Under the pieces are notes generated by a model. It ran no database searches. It had not been told where the DNA came from and worked only from the letters and a program-made list of their open reading frames with translations. From NCBI RefSeq assembly GCF_014805685.1, contig NC_060885.1, forward strand, positions 27,128,632 through 27,192,631: DNA of 64,000 nt, in the 5' to 3' direction. The DNA comes from Silurus meridionalis (lineage: Eukaryota; Chordata; Actinopteri; Siluriformes; Siluridae). The position numbers were made by a program, and so were the translations under genes. Positions 1-10,536 of this stretch are shown piece after piece (position 1 is the first letter of the stretch; each line of letters begins with the position of its first letter).

Positions 1-774
1 GAAGTGTGAGAGCACACAGCGTATCCAGTTCTCAGCTCTCGCGCGCGTTAATGTGCGCATAAATGTGTAAAGACATGAAACAGTTTCTAAACTGAATCTC
101 AAATAAAATGTCAATGAAATAAAGTCCTTCAATGTGAAACATTTTAATCTAGTTTATATTTATTATTTATCAATTATTTCCTGTCTATGTATTATTTTTA
201 TTTTCACCCGGCATACCTGCTGCATTTAATATATTCTACACACGTGTGTGTGTGTGTGTATGTGTGTGTGTGTGTTTAATGTAGACTAATTTATAATGAT
301 TTGTTGTGTAACATGAATTAATATGAATAATGTCAAATAAAACATGAATGCAGAAAGAGTTGGGGAAACTAAAACACTTAAAAACTAAATGCATTATAAA
401 CCATGTCACAAATATAAGTCAAAATAAATAGAAGTAAGATTTATTTTGGTTTGTATTTAAATGATCTAATCATCACCACTGGATTGTTTTGCCAGATGCA
501 TACACCCCCCTATTACACAATAATATCAGCTTCTGCTCTGAAGCTCTATTCAGACTGGATTAGTTTACATGGGATAGTAACAGGAAGTGAATTAAGAGCA
601 CTTTACTCTCATTGGCTAATGAGATTTGGATGGACAGGAGGTAAAAACTTCAGTAAATGTTGGAGAATGTTCTGAAACACTGGGTTTTAGGTAGTCCAAT
701 TTCCCTCACATGGCCATGTCCCCTCCAACAAGCTGTTGTTATAAATGTGGAAGCATTCAGTGTGTTTTACAATG

Positions 775-813
<39 letters not shown>

Positions 814-1440
814 ACAGAGTGCAGATGTATAGACTGATGGTTCAGTAGACTGGTGGACTGGTAAAACCGTGAGCCAGACTTCAGTGAACTTCCTGAGATA
901 ATGGCAGGTTGCATTACCATCTAACCACATCATTTGCAATCGGACTGACCGACATGTAAAATGACAGATCCCAGGCCGTAGGTTTTGCGTGATTGGGTGC
1001 AGCAGGCATTCGTACACTTTGACAAAACAGAGCTGCATACACCAAACTGAACAAGTGAAAACAAAAGCTCTGTCTCAATTCACACGATACAATTCCGGAC
1101 CTTCGAGTACAGGTACATTTGTAGTACCGCAACATTAATCACAAAACAAATAAAAAAACAGCTCATGGTTCTTCACAACAGAAAAGATGGAGAAGAGGAG
1201 AAGAGATACAAAGGGGATTGTAATTTCATGTGTAGTGTATTAGATATAATGATGATGATTTTAGCGCCCTCGTGTGGCAGGAAATTAAAAGCAAACCCAA
1301 TTGAACAATTGTAATCAGCTGACACGTGGCGATGACCTTTACCGCACTGGCTCCAACCAATCACATGCTGCTTTACTGTTACTAAAGCAATCACGTTTTT
1401 TTATGGGCGAGATTTTAGTGGACTGAGAATTATTGTATTT
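1..1440. other. Non-coding flank with TG microsatellites
   Basis: No gene is supported here. There are TG-rich microsatellites near 243-275 and 777-811. The small open frames running through them lack splice context, and some are products of the repeat itself. Confidence 0.5.
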
Positions 1441-1465
1441 CTGATACAACAAAGATATCATAATA

Positions 1466-1765
1466 CAGTGGAACTCGCAGGGGTTACGTTCTAAGACTCT
1501 CCACGAGTCCCGAAAATCCGCAGCCCCTATGGTACCTTAGTGAATTTATCTAGAAATTATGTCACTTTAATACAATAATGTGTTTAAAAAATGGTTGATT
1601 TTTTAATGAAAACATAATTTAAAATGTTATTCCTGATGTTCTTGAACATTCGTTTCCGCTGCGGATTCCCGCGAATTATAAGATAATCCGCAACTTGCAG
1701 TTAGGTTCCAAATCAGAACCCACAAATTTTCAGAACCGCAAGTTCTGTGTTCCGTGGGTTGACTG
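1466..1765. mobile_element. Short TA-flanked MITE (Tc1/mariner or pogo-like)
   Basis: A 300-bp non-coding segment starts CAGTGGAACTCGC and ends GGGTTGACTG. It is flanked on both sides by TA (1464-1465 and 1766-1767), as expected for TA target-site duplication. The ends are only weakly inverted (CAGTGGAAC against CAGTCAACC). No transposase is present. The class is inferred from the TA flanks and CAGT termini. Confidence 0.5.
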
Positions 1766-1865
1766 TATAATAATAATATATCATAATAATCATGTAATTT
1801 AGAATGACATACTCCACACACATTTGATTATCTGGAAATGTATTGTAGACGATGACGTCTCAAAT

Positions 1866-1966
1866 TGTTCATTCGTTGTGTTTTCCTTCTGTTCTATGAT
1901 TATGTGCGACATCTTAGTCCTATGGCAATGTCCTTGTTTCTTTCATGAGGAAGTAAAGATCTTGAA
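1866..1966 (+). pseudogene. Relic resembling exon 2 of the 6.4-kb gene
   Basis: This 100-bp stretch aligns by eye with 6325-6430, the acceptor and 5'-UTR part of the first unknown gene. Both share a GTGTTTTC-like tract, TTCTGTTCTATGATTA against CTGTTCTCTGATTAG, and the ending AAGTAAAGATCTTG against AGGTAAAGATCTTG. The splice acceptor AG has become AT, and no start codon follows at the corresponding place. I read it as debris from an earlier duplication of that gene family. Confidence 0.45.
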
Positions 1967-2214
1967 CTCAGTATTGCACCCTTAACATTATATTCTTATT
2001 CACACCTGAGGAAGATGATTGAGACATGCCCTTGGTCTCACCTTCCCTACTTTATGTCTTGGTCCACACAATGCTGACTGGGTTGCTTTTAATATCGTTG
2101 TCAAATGTTCCATGTCTCAATTTCCTAAAAATAACACTTTCACCTCTTTCTCTCTCTGTGTGTTTATACGTGTATTGGGCAGACAGAGTTGTGGGAGGAA
2201 GAAGGCGAGTTGTT

Positions 2215-4225
2215 GTGATGCAGCTCCACCATCAAACCACCCAAATAAATTACTCCACCATCAAACCCCCAATATATTACTCCACCATCAAACAACCCCA
2301 ATACATTACACCACCATAAAACCCCCAAAACATTACACCACCATCAAACCCCCCAATACATTACTCCACCATCAAACAACCCCAATACACTACACCACCA
2401 TCAACCCCCCCAATACATTACACCACCATCAAACCCACTAATACATTACACCACAATCAAACCTCTAATTCATTACACCACCACCATCAAACCACCCCAA
2501 AACATTACACCACTGTCAACCCCCAAAATACATTACACCACCATCAAACCACCCCAATAAATTACTCCACCATCAAATCCCCAATACATTACACCACCAC
2601 CAAACTCCCAATACATTACACCACCATCAAACCACCATCCATAAATTACACCACCATCAAACCCCAATACATTACACCACCATCAAACCACCATCCATAA
2701 ATTACACCACCATCAAACCCCAATACTTTACACCACCATCAAACCCACTAATACATTACACCACAATCAAACCTCTAATTCATTACACCACCATCAAACC
2801 ACCCCAAAACATTACACCACCATCAACCCCCAAAACATTACACCACCATCAAACCACCCCAATAAATTACTCCACTATCAAATCCCCAATACATTACACC
2901 ACCACCAAACTCCCAACACATTACACCACCATCAAACCACCATCCATAAATTACACCACCATCAAACTCCCAATACATTACACCACCATCAAACCACCAT
3001 CCATAAATTACACCACCATCAAACCCCAATGCATTACACCACCATCAAACCACCTCAATAAATATTCCACCATCAAATCCCCAAAACCTTACACCTTCAT
3101 CAACCCTCAAAACCTTACTCCACCATCAAACCACCCTCAATAAATCACTCCACCATCCAACCCCTAATACATTACACCACCATCAAACCCCAATACATTA
3201 CACCACCATCAACCTCTAATTCATTACACCACCATTAAACCCCAATACATTACACCATTATCAAACCCCAATACATTACACCGCCATCAAACCCCAATAC
3301 ATTACACCACCATCAAACCCCAATACAATACACCACCATCAAACCCCTAATGCATTACACCACCATTAAACCCCTAATACATTACACCACCCTTAACCCC
3401 AAAACACTACTCCACCATCAAACCACCCTAGTAAATTACACCACCATCAAACAACCCCAATACATTACACCACCACCATCAACCCCCAAAAACATTACAC
3501 CTTCATCAACCCCCAAAACCTTACTCCACCATCAAACCACCTCAATAAATTACTCCACCATCAAACCACCTCAATAGATTACACCACCATCAAACCCCAA
3601 TACATTACACTGCCATCAAAACCCTAATACATTACACCACCATCAAACCCCAATACATTACACCAACATCAAACCCCTAATGTATTACACCACCATTAAC
3701 CCCCATACATTACACCACCATTAACCCCCAATACATTACACCACCATTAAACCCCAATACATTACACCACCATTAACCCCCAAAACATTACACCACCATC
3801 AAACCACCCCAATAAATGACACCACCATCAAACCACCCCAATAAATTACTCCACCATTAAACCACCCCAAAAATTAATCCACCATCAAATCCTCGAAACA
3901 TTACACCACCATCAACCCTCCAAAACCTTACACCACCATCAAACCACCTCAATAAATTACTCCATCATCAAACCCTAAAAATGACACCACCATCAACCCC
4001 CCCAAAACCTTACTGCACCATCAAACCACCCTCAATAGATTACACCACCATCAAACGCCCAATACATTACATCGCCATCAGACCCCCCAATACATTACAC
4101 CACCATCAAACCCCCAATACATTACACCACCATCAAACCCCCAATACATTACACCACCATCAACCCTCCAAAACATTACACCACCGTCAAACCTCCCTCA
4201 ATAAATTACTCCACCGTCAAAAAAT
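2215..4225. repeat. 2-kb minisatellite, 26-28 bp unit
   Basis: Head-to-tail copies of a unit reading ATTACACCACCATCAAAC followed by CCCAATAC-like bases, with variable C-run length. I estimate about 75 copies. Short open frames rich in Thr, His, Pro and Gln here come from the repeat and are not genes. A second block of the same unit lies at 5244-5745. Confidence 0.95.
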
Positions 4226-4228
4226 TTT

Positions 4229-4241
4229 TTTTCCAGATAAG

Positions 4242-4297
<56 letters not shown>
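4229..4297. repeat. (TG)n microsatellite
   Basis: A near-perfect TG run links the minisatellite to the duplicated promoter segment. A shorter TG run sits at the same relative place in the second copy, about 5773-5818. Confidence 0.9.
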
Positions 4298-4299
<2 letters not shown>

Positions 4300-4781
4300 A
4301 AGCTGATGGTAAAATGACGATTATAAACATACACTTCCTGATGGCCTCAGGTATTCTGAGAATTAAAATCACGTGAGCACTTGTGTATAAATGTGTGTGT
4401 AAAGTGCATGCTGAGGAAAGAAAGTGAGAGACGCCACACAACGCAGGTGAGACAGTAACTATTATTTATAGATTCATTGCCAATAACAGCAGCTCTGAGA
4501 GTAGTGCAGGTTTATATTAAATTAAATATAAACAGCCAAACATTAGCTAGTTTAAAACTACTGTCCTAATTTTTCTTTCTCAAATCTATTTAATGGCTTT
4601 TCTTCCACTGTTCCTCCTGCTTTCCAGTTCTATTTATCAAACTCTCCATTTTCAAATGATGACTGGTGTAATGATCATAACACATTTGAAAATGCTCGTT
4701 TTACATGACAGCCTACAATCAGTAATTCACGAAATTTGATTTAGTAATAGAAATAAAATCTGAGCTTGTTCATTAACACAG
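4298..4781 (+). promoter_or_regulatory. Orphan duplicate of the 5.8-kb promoter and leader exon
   Basis: This segment is almost identical to 5819-6297. It keeps a palindromic TTCTGAGAA (4354-4362, matching the STAT/GAS pattern TTCNNNGAA), CACGTG, TATAAAT (4386-4392), and an exon-like stretch ending at a good donor CGCAG|GTGAGA (4446/4447). The copy stops at 4781, where an LTR-like sequence begins, so it has no matching downstream exon. It could still start transcripts, but I infer that it no longer serves a local gene. Confidence 0.55.
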
Positions 4782-5243
4782 TGTCAGGGATTCCCCTGCC
4801 ACGCCCCCCTCGGCCGCTGTCAGAGATGCACCCTGCCACGCCTTCCTCGGCCGCTGTCAGAGATGCACCCTGCCACGCCCCCCTCAGTAGCTCTCACGGT
4901 GCCTCATTATCCCGTGCCTGCCCGATCACCGACAGCGGTGACTCGTTAGGATTCAGACTATATAGACTCACGTTCTCGAGTCACAGGCTGTTGGTTCTTG
5001 TATTGTCATGCTGGTGATACCCGTGGCTGCTCGACCGCCAGCATTCCCCGCTGGTTCCGTTTTCCCATGGATTACTCTTAGCCGCTGCCGTTTACTTTCG
5101 TTTCGACTCCAGGTTTTGGTTTGGATTGCTCGTCTCGAGCGGACATTCTTGTTTGTTTTCTCGCCTCGGCAGCAGTGAGTGTTTTGCTTATTGAACTGTT
5201 TTGTTTGAAATAAATCGACTATGATTGACTTGCTTCCGCTTCC
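4782..5243 (+). mobile_element. Solo-LTR-like insertion
   Basis: A GC-richer block of about 460 bp has no counterpart in the second promoter copy. It begins TGTCAGGGATTCC, contains a TATATA-like box near 4959 and a poly(A) signal AATAAA at 5209-5214, and has about 2.5 internal copies of a roughly 40-bp repeat (GGCCGCTGTCAGAGATGC) near its start. This looks like the promoter and poly(A) layout of an LTR retrotransposon. No internal coding region, second LTR or clear target duplication is seen. A SINE-like or satellite origin is not excluded. Confidence 0.45.
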
Positions 5244-5745
5244 ATTACATTACACCACCATGAAACCACCATCAATAAATTACTCCACCATTAAACACCC
5301 CAATACATTACACCGCCATCAAACCCCACAATAATTACACCACCATCAAACCCTTTCATACATTACACCACCATCAAACCCCAGTACATTACACCATCAT
5401 AAGACCCCAATACATTACACCACCATCAAACCACACTCAATAAATTACTCCGATATTAAACCCCCAATACATTACACCACCATCAAACCCCAATATATTA
5501 ACCCACCATCAAACTACCTCAATAAATTACTCCACCATCAAACCCCCCAATACATTACACCGGCATTAAACCCCACAATAATTACACCACCATCAAACCC
5601 TTTAATACATTACACCACCATCAAACCCCCCCCATACATTACACCATCATAAAATCCCCAATACATTACACCACCATTAAACCACCCTTAATAAAATACT
5701 CCACCATTAAACCTCCCCCACCAATACATCACTTTTAAAACATTA
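5244..5745. repeat. Second block of the 26-28 bp minisatellite
   Basis: The same ATTACACCACCATCAAAC unit as at 2215-4225 resumes immediately after the LTR-like insertion. With the TG run and promoter that follow, it forms a second, shorter copy of the arrangement on its left. Confidence 0.9.
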
Positions 5746-5783
5746 AACTAATATTTTTTCCAGATAAGTAGGTCTGTGTGTTT

Positions 5784-5818
<35 letters not shown>

Positions 5819-5819
<1 letters not shown>

Positions 5820-5967
5820 AAAGCTAATGGTAAAATGACGATTATAAACATACACTCCCTGATGGCCTCAGGTATTCTGAGAATTAAAATCACGTGAGCA
5901 CTTGTGTATAAATGTGTGTGTAAAGTGCATGCTGAGGAAAGAAAGTGAGAGACGCCACACAACGCAG
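5819..5967 (+). promoter_or_regulatory. Probable promoter and non-coding exon 1 of the 6.4-kb gene
   Basis: In order along the plus strand: TTCTGAGAA (5875-5883, a perfect TTCNNNGAA GAS-type palindrome bound by activated STAT dimers), the E-box CACGTG (5891-5896), TATAAAT (5907-5913), and a short purine-rich stretch ending at a strong donor CGCAG|GTGAGA (5967/5968). Initiation about 25-30 bp after the TATA box would give a leader exon of roughly 30 nt. It would splice to an acceptor CTCTGATTAG ending at 6360. Transcription and STAT binding are inferred. Confidence 0.5.
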
Positions 5968-6360
5968 GTGAGACAGTAACTATTATTTATAGATTCATTG
6001 CCAATAACAGCAGCTCTGAGAGTAGTGCAGGTTTATATTAAATTATATAATTTGAATAATTTGAAACTACTGTCCTAATTTTTTTTCTTTCTCAAATCTT
6101 TATTTAATGGCTTTTCTTCCATTGTTCCTCCGGCTTTCTAGTTCTATTTATCAAACTCTCTATTTTCAAGTGTTAAATGATATAATGATCATAACACTTT
6201 TGAAAATGCTCATTTTTACATGACAGGCTTCATTTAGTAATTCACAAAATTTGATTTAGTAATAGAAATAAAATCTGAGCTTGTTTATTAACACAGACTT
6301 TTTGATCCTGACTGTACCAGATGATTCCCTCGGTGTGTTTTTCTCCTGTTCTCTGATTAG

Positions 6361-8051
6361 GAGTGACAGCTCTGTATTATGACCATGTCCGTGTCTCCTT
6401 CATTAGGAGGTAAAGATCTTGGACTCAAAAGTACTTCTTTGGTCGGCAAAACTTCATCCTTCTCCATCATGAGCGAGATGTAAGATACGGTTTCTTTCTG
6501 GTCCCTGTTAAATCCGATCATTTTCATCTCAGTAACTAACCTTTATTCACACAATAAAGCTATATGACAAATAGTTTTTCATGTTATGAGAAACATTTGA
6601 GGAAAAGTCTAGCTTCGTTTTGAAATATGAAGCACGCTCTACTGCTCTCTTAAAGGAATCTCTGAAGAACAGTTTGAAGAACAGTGGTTATTGTAGTTTC
6701 TTGTTTGAGGAACCTACTTCCTCTCAATATTTATTCTTGTTGTTTCTGATAAATGAAAGGTGTTATGTTTAAGGGGACAGAAAAAGAAGCGCCTTCATGC
6801 TGAAAGTGTTTACATTAAATATTATTAGCCCTCATCACACCGCCAAAACATAAACAGCACAGCCAACCGAAACAGCAGATTCTCACAACTGCACCCAGTT
6901 ACACATAAATACAGTTTTTCTCAGTTGCTTTGGAGCAATTCTCTAATCATCCTTAATATTTGCAAAACCAGTAAGTGCATTTCTCAAAACAATCAGTACA
7001 AACAACACAACACATTGGATTTCTTGAAAAAGCCTGTGCTTTTCTCTAAACCGTTAGTTCATCTCTCAAAATTAAGTGTTTGTGTCAATGAACATCTCGT
7101 TCCCATTAGAATGACAAGTCCTTTTGTCATTGTTCACAAACAAGATCATCAAAATTATTTTTGCTGTTAACCACAGAATCATTAAGAAAAAACAGACAAG
7201 CAAAAGGTGTAGAAAAGAAAGACTGGGTAATTATTTGTTTTCTGTTTTTCAGAAAAAACTTCACAGTGTCCTGTCTGGATTTGGAGACTTTCCTCTTGGC
7301 GAGGGTGAAACTGCGCCAGGAGGGATTTTTGGATTCCAACATGAAAGCCAGTTTGGATTTTGCGATTCAGACTCTGGAGAAGTTTCCCATCTCTAAACGC
7401 CGTGACGTCTCTCTCACACTTGAAGGTGATCGTCAGCTGGTTCGCTTTACTGCTGGGAACCCCGTCCTTCTGTATATGGTGCGTTCTGGTCAGAAAGGTC
7501 CAGAGCTCCATCAGAAGATTCCGGTCGGGCCTCGTCTCATTCCCTCGTGCCTGAGCGAGTCTCACTTTGCCGGACACTGCTGCAGAGACGAGCTGGAGAG
7601 CTGCATGAATCAAGCTAGGCGAGTTTTAAGCGCCGAAATCGAGTCTAACCCATCGTGTCAGAGTGAGCTGGAGCTGAGGATTGTATGCGGTGAGCTTCGG
7701 ATGACTTACGCCACCCAGCATCCCCAGCGTAGCCTTTTTGTCCAACCTCACCGCCGAGTTTTCTTCGGCAAATTACTGAAACTGGAAAAGCTCCTGGAGA
7801 CTAAAACGCATTTGGAGAGAAGCGGTGAGATGAAGGAAGGTCTGCTGGCATGTTTTCAGCACCTGCTGATCAACTACAGCCAGTTTCAAGAGGAAAACAT
7901 CCGTGTCGTCATTCAGAGCGATGGAGAGCTGATGGAGCTGGTCTGCGGCCGCAACGACTACCACAGCACACAGCACTACATCTTCACCGATGGACAGAAT
8001 CGAGCTTACAGCCACAGGGTTCAGGACATGGAGCTGTGGGAGTATGAATAA
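6361..8051 (+). CDS. Unrecognised two-coding-exon gene (family member 1, 269 aa)
   Basis: Coding exons are 6469-6479 (ATGAGCGAGAT, donor GTAAGA) and 7253-8051 (acceptor CTGTTTTTCAG). They join in phase to give MSEIKNFTVSC and so on, 269 residues. Upstream, 6361-6468 looks like 5' UTR after an acceptor at 6360. The protein is soluble-looking: there is no signal peptide or membrane segment, the first half has several Cys, and an amphipathic Leu/Lys-rich stretch covers roughly residues 180-230. The stop codon TAA (8049-8051) lies inside AATAAA (8047-8052). The long exon's pattern (a basic strand ending ...LRMTYA, a helix ...CFQHLL, then ...VVIQSDGEL) parallels the next gene, so I treat the two as divergent tandem paralogues. 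I cannot name the family. A fish-specific interferon-induced family is possible given the promoters. Confidence 0.7.
6910..7145. repeat. Possible short interspersed repeat in the intron
   Basis: The stretch from CAGTTTTTCTCAGTTGC through TTTCTCAAAACAATCAG to a Phe-codon-rich tail resembles dispersed non-autonomous DNA-transposon sequence seen in fish genomes. It lies in the intron of family member 1 and has no coding capacity. Only one copy is in this window, so the call rests on family recognition. Confidence 0.25.
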
Positions 8052-8079
8052 AGGGAATATCACCTAGAGCTAGCTAGCT

Positions 8080-8425
8080 AGCTAGTTATCAAGATTTTTG
8101 CCCCCTTCCTGATTTCTTATTGTTTTGCATGTTTGTCACACTTTAATGTTTCAGATCATCAAACTGATTTAAATATAAGTAAAAGATAACACAAGTGAAC
8201 ACAGCATGCAGTTTTTAAATGAAGGTTTTTATTATTCAGAGGAAAACAAAATCCAAAACTACATCGCCCTGTGTGAAAAAGTGTTTGCCCCTAAACCTAA
8301 TAACTGGTTGGGTCACCCTTAGCAGCAACAACTGCAATCAAGCGTTTACGAAAACTTGCAATTAGTCTGTTACAGCGCTGTGAGAGAATTTTGGTTCACT
8401 CATCTATGCAGAATTGTTGTGATTC
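8080..8425 (-). mobile_element. Truncated Tc1-like relic in the 3' flank of member 1
   Basis: Read on the minus strand, this matches the 3' third of the Tc1-like copy at 52492-54004. It holds the transposase C-terminal codons, the phrase AAAGTGTTTGCCCC, and the terminal AT-rich arm ending near GGGGGC. It begins about 30 bp after the stop codon of family member 1, so that gene's 3' UTR may run into it. Confidence 0.75.
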
Positions 8426-8560
8426 AGCCACAAAGGAGAGGAAAATATAGGAGATGAAAGGAGAGGAAAATATAGGAGATGAAAGGAGAAGAGAATAGAG
8501 GGGAGGAGAGGAAAGGAGAGAAGAGGGATAGAGAATAGAAGAGGAGAGAGCATTGGTATT
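8424..8560. repeat. Purine-rich tract with a short tandem duplication
   Basis: A G/A-only strand with two adjacent copies of GGAAAATATAGGAGATGAAA. It sits just upstream of the interferon-type element of family member 2. Confidence 0.7.
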
Positions 8561-8609
8561 TTTCATGTTTCTGTGTCTTTAAAAAAGCTCGAGTGGTTCT
8601 GCTTCTGGA

Positions 8610-8680
8610 GAAATGAAACTGAAACTTTTCAAACAAGAAAGAGGAAGAGAGACCACCCCTGATCTATACTGCTGAGTGTT
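8610..8680 (+). promoter_or_regulatory. Interferon-stimulated response element and promoter
   Basis: GAAATGAAACTGAAACTTTTC (8610-8630) contains GAAACTGAAACT (8615-8626), a perfect match to the ISRE consensus GAAANNGAAACT bound by ISGF3 and IRFs; a further GAAA lies 5 bp upstream at 8610. A TATA-like TTTATAGAC follows near 8679, and the start codon is at 8782. The spacing is that of a compact interferon-inducible promoter. Induction itself is inferred. Confidence 0.75.
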
Positions 8681-8781
8681 TATAGACTTTCAGATTTCTG
8701 ACCTACGCGTGCACTCGGTGTTCGTGTACATTGGGTACAGTTTTGTGTCAGCTGAAGGAAGTGTGTCTTCTCTCTCACACG

Positions 8782-9730
8782 ATGTCTGGAGACTCAGAGT
8801 AAGGTGTTTTTTTTCCAGAATAAGGTGTCGTTCATGCTATGTTTTTATTGTGTAATGGCTTCAAATGTTTCAGCCTTCAGTAGTCATACAGTTTAAAAGT
8901 CACTGTAAAAACATTGTTTTCTCTCTTTATTTTCTCAAAACAACTAAAGAGCCAATCACTCTGATTTTTCTAGCACGTTTCTTATCCATCCTGACACAGA
9001 AGGAATCCTGTCAGTGAAACACCAGCTGGAGAAGGTGGCGTGCAAGGATGAAGTCCTCCTCTCCAACCTGGATTTTTCAGAGCGTGTCTTAAGACACAAC
9101 CCTCTCAACAAAATCATGACCCTTCAGGTTAAAGGTCAATGGCAGTGCCTGACAATCGGCAAGGTCGACAGCGTGATTTATACCGTGTCATCTGAGGACG
9201 ATCAAACTCGCATCGACTGCTGCGTCTACTGCGATGACGACGACATGATTAAGGACAGCGATATAAAGGAACTCCATTTCAGTGTGCATTCCTGCCAGGA
9301 CCAGACCAAATCCTGTTTTACAGCAGCCAAAGACGCCATTAGGGTCAAACATCAGGCCTTAAAAATCAAATGCAACAGGTTTTCCATGACCTACACCATT
9401 AAGGCCATACCTGACAGGATCGTAACCATCGAAACAAAGTGTAATTTTAAACTACATTATGTGACGGCTGAAGCTCTGCTCAAAGCCAAGTGCTGGATGG
9501 AGAACGAGAAACCGAATTGTCACGAGTTGATCAATTGCCTCGATTATCTGGTTGAGATTTACCTCACTGCAGCTGCACCTCTTTCATATAACTGCAGGTT
9601 CATTTTGCAGGGAAATAAAGAAATGGCTGAAATTACTACACCTACACCTGGATATAATCAATCTATGAAACAGTACATTGTGAAGTGTGGGAAGGATTCC
9701 AAAGTCTCCATTTATCCGCCTTTTGCCTGA
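8782..9730 (+). CDS. Unrecognised two-exon gene (family member 2, 257 aa), ISRE promoter
   Basis: Exon 1 is 8782-8798 (ATGTCTGGAGACTCAGA, donor GTAAGG) and exon 2 is 8974-9730 (acceptor GATTTTTCTAG). They join as MSGDSDTFLIHPDTEG and so on, 257 residues. The tiny first exon and the intron phase match member 1. The protein is Cys- and Asp-rich in its first half (DCCVYCDDDD) and has no signal peptide or membrane span. Its second half follows member 1 in layout: a strand ending ...FSMTYT, a helix ...NCLDYLVEIY, then ...RFILQGNKEM. With the ISRE 160-170 bp upstream, I infer an interferon-stimulated gene. Biochemical function is unknown. Confidence 0.75.
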
Positions 9731-9799
9731 AGTCTAGATGACTTTAGACACTTTTAAAATGTAAGTTTTTACATTCCAAACACTTAGCTTTAAATGTAC

Positions 9800-10245
9800 A
9801 CTGTACACGTTGTGACTAAACGTTTGCGGATACTCAACCATAAGATTGATACATACTTTTTGAATATCCCATCCCACTAGATTTTTAAATGTATTTGTAG
9901 AGATTTTTGGAGATTCATTCAACCACAAAGGTGTTAGTAAAGTCAGGTAGTGATGTAGGTGAGGTGAGGAGGCCTGGGTTGCAGTCAGCCTTCATATTCA
10001 TCCCAAAGGTGTTCAATAGGGGTTTGAGCTTTGTAGCAGGCCACTCAAGATCTTCCACTCTAACCCATATCTTCGTGGAGCTGGAACAGGTTTGGGTCTC
10101 ATAGTTTCTAGAACAATGTAATGCCACAGCATCCAAAGAAATACTAGAGAATTGGCTGCCTCTAATTTGGCGGTTAGAGTTTGGAGAAGAATCACATATG
10201 CTTGGAAATTGTACAGGTGATGTCCCAATACGTTTGGCCATATAG
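9800..10245. mobile_element. Degenerate non-autonomous Tc1-type element
   Basis: It starts near GTTTGCGGATACTCAACCAT and ends near CCAATACGTTTGGCCATATA. The inner phrase GTGTTAGTAAAGTCAGGTAG, then GGTGAGG and AAGGTGTTCAATA, recurs at 43900-44090 and 54550-55065. The ATATGGCCAAA-type terminus is typical of a dispersed fish element. No intact transposase is present. Confidence 0.6.
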
Positions 10246-10536
10246 TTCATTTCTTCTTTTTTCCCCCAAAATCATCTATTACTGTTAGAAAACAAATGCT
10301 TTTATCACTTATTATATGCTTTAAAAGCCTTGCATAAAATCAGAATTTCTTTTCCAAAAGTTGTATAAATGTTTGCATTACCTTAGTGATTGGTGTAAAT
10401 ATCTAAATGCTGAAATAATGGTGAAAATAACTAATAAAATATATTCTAAATGCAGAAGATTTAGGACTTTAGAAAAAAGGTTTAATCAGTGTAAATAAAA
10501 TGTATTTAATACTAGAAAAATAAAGATTAGAATTAA

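Noticed and set aside
757..1038. 93-codon frame with Thr-His repeats
   Set aside because: It runs through a (TG)n microsatellite and has no family resemblance; many similar frames across the window were dropped for the same reason.
2019..2441. 140-codon frame rich in His, Thr and Pro
   Set aside because: Most of it is minisatellite translation, and the non-repeat start has no splice or promoter support.
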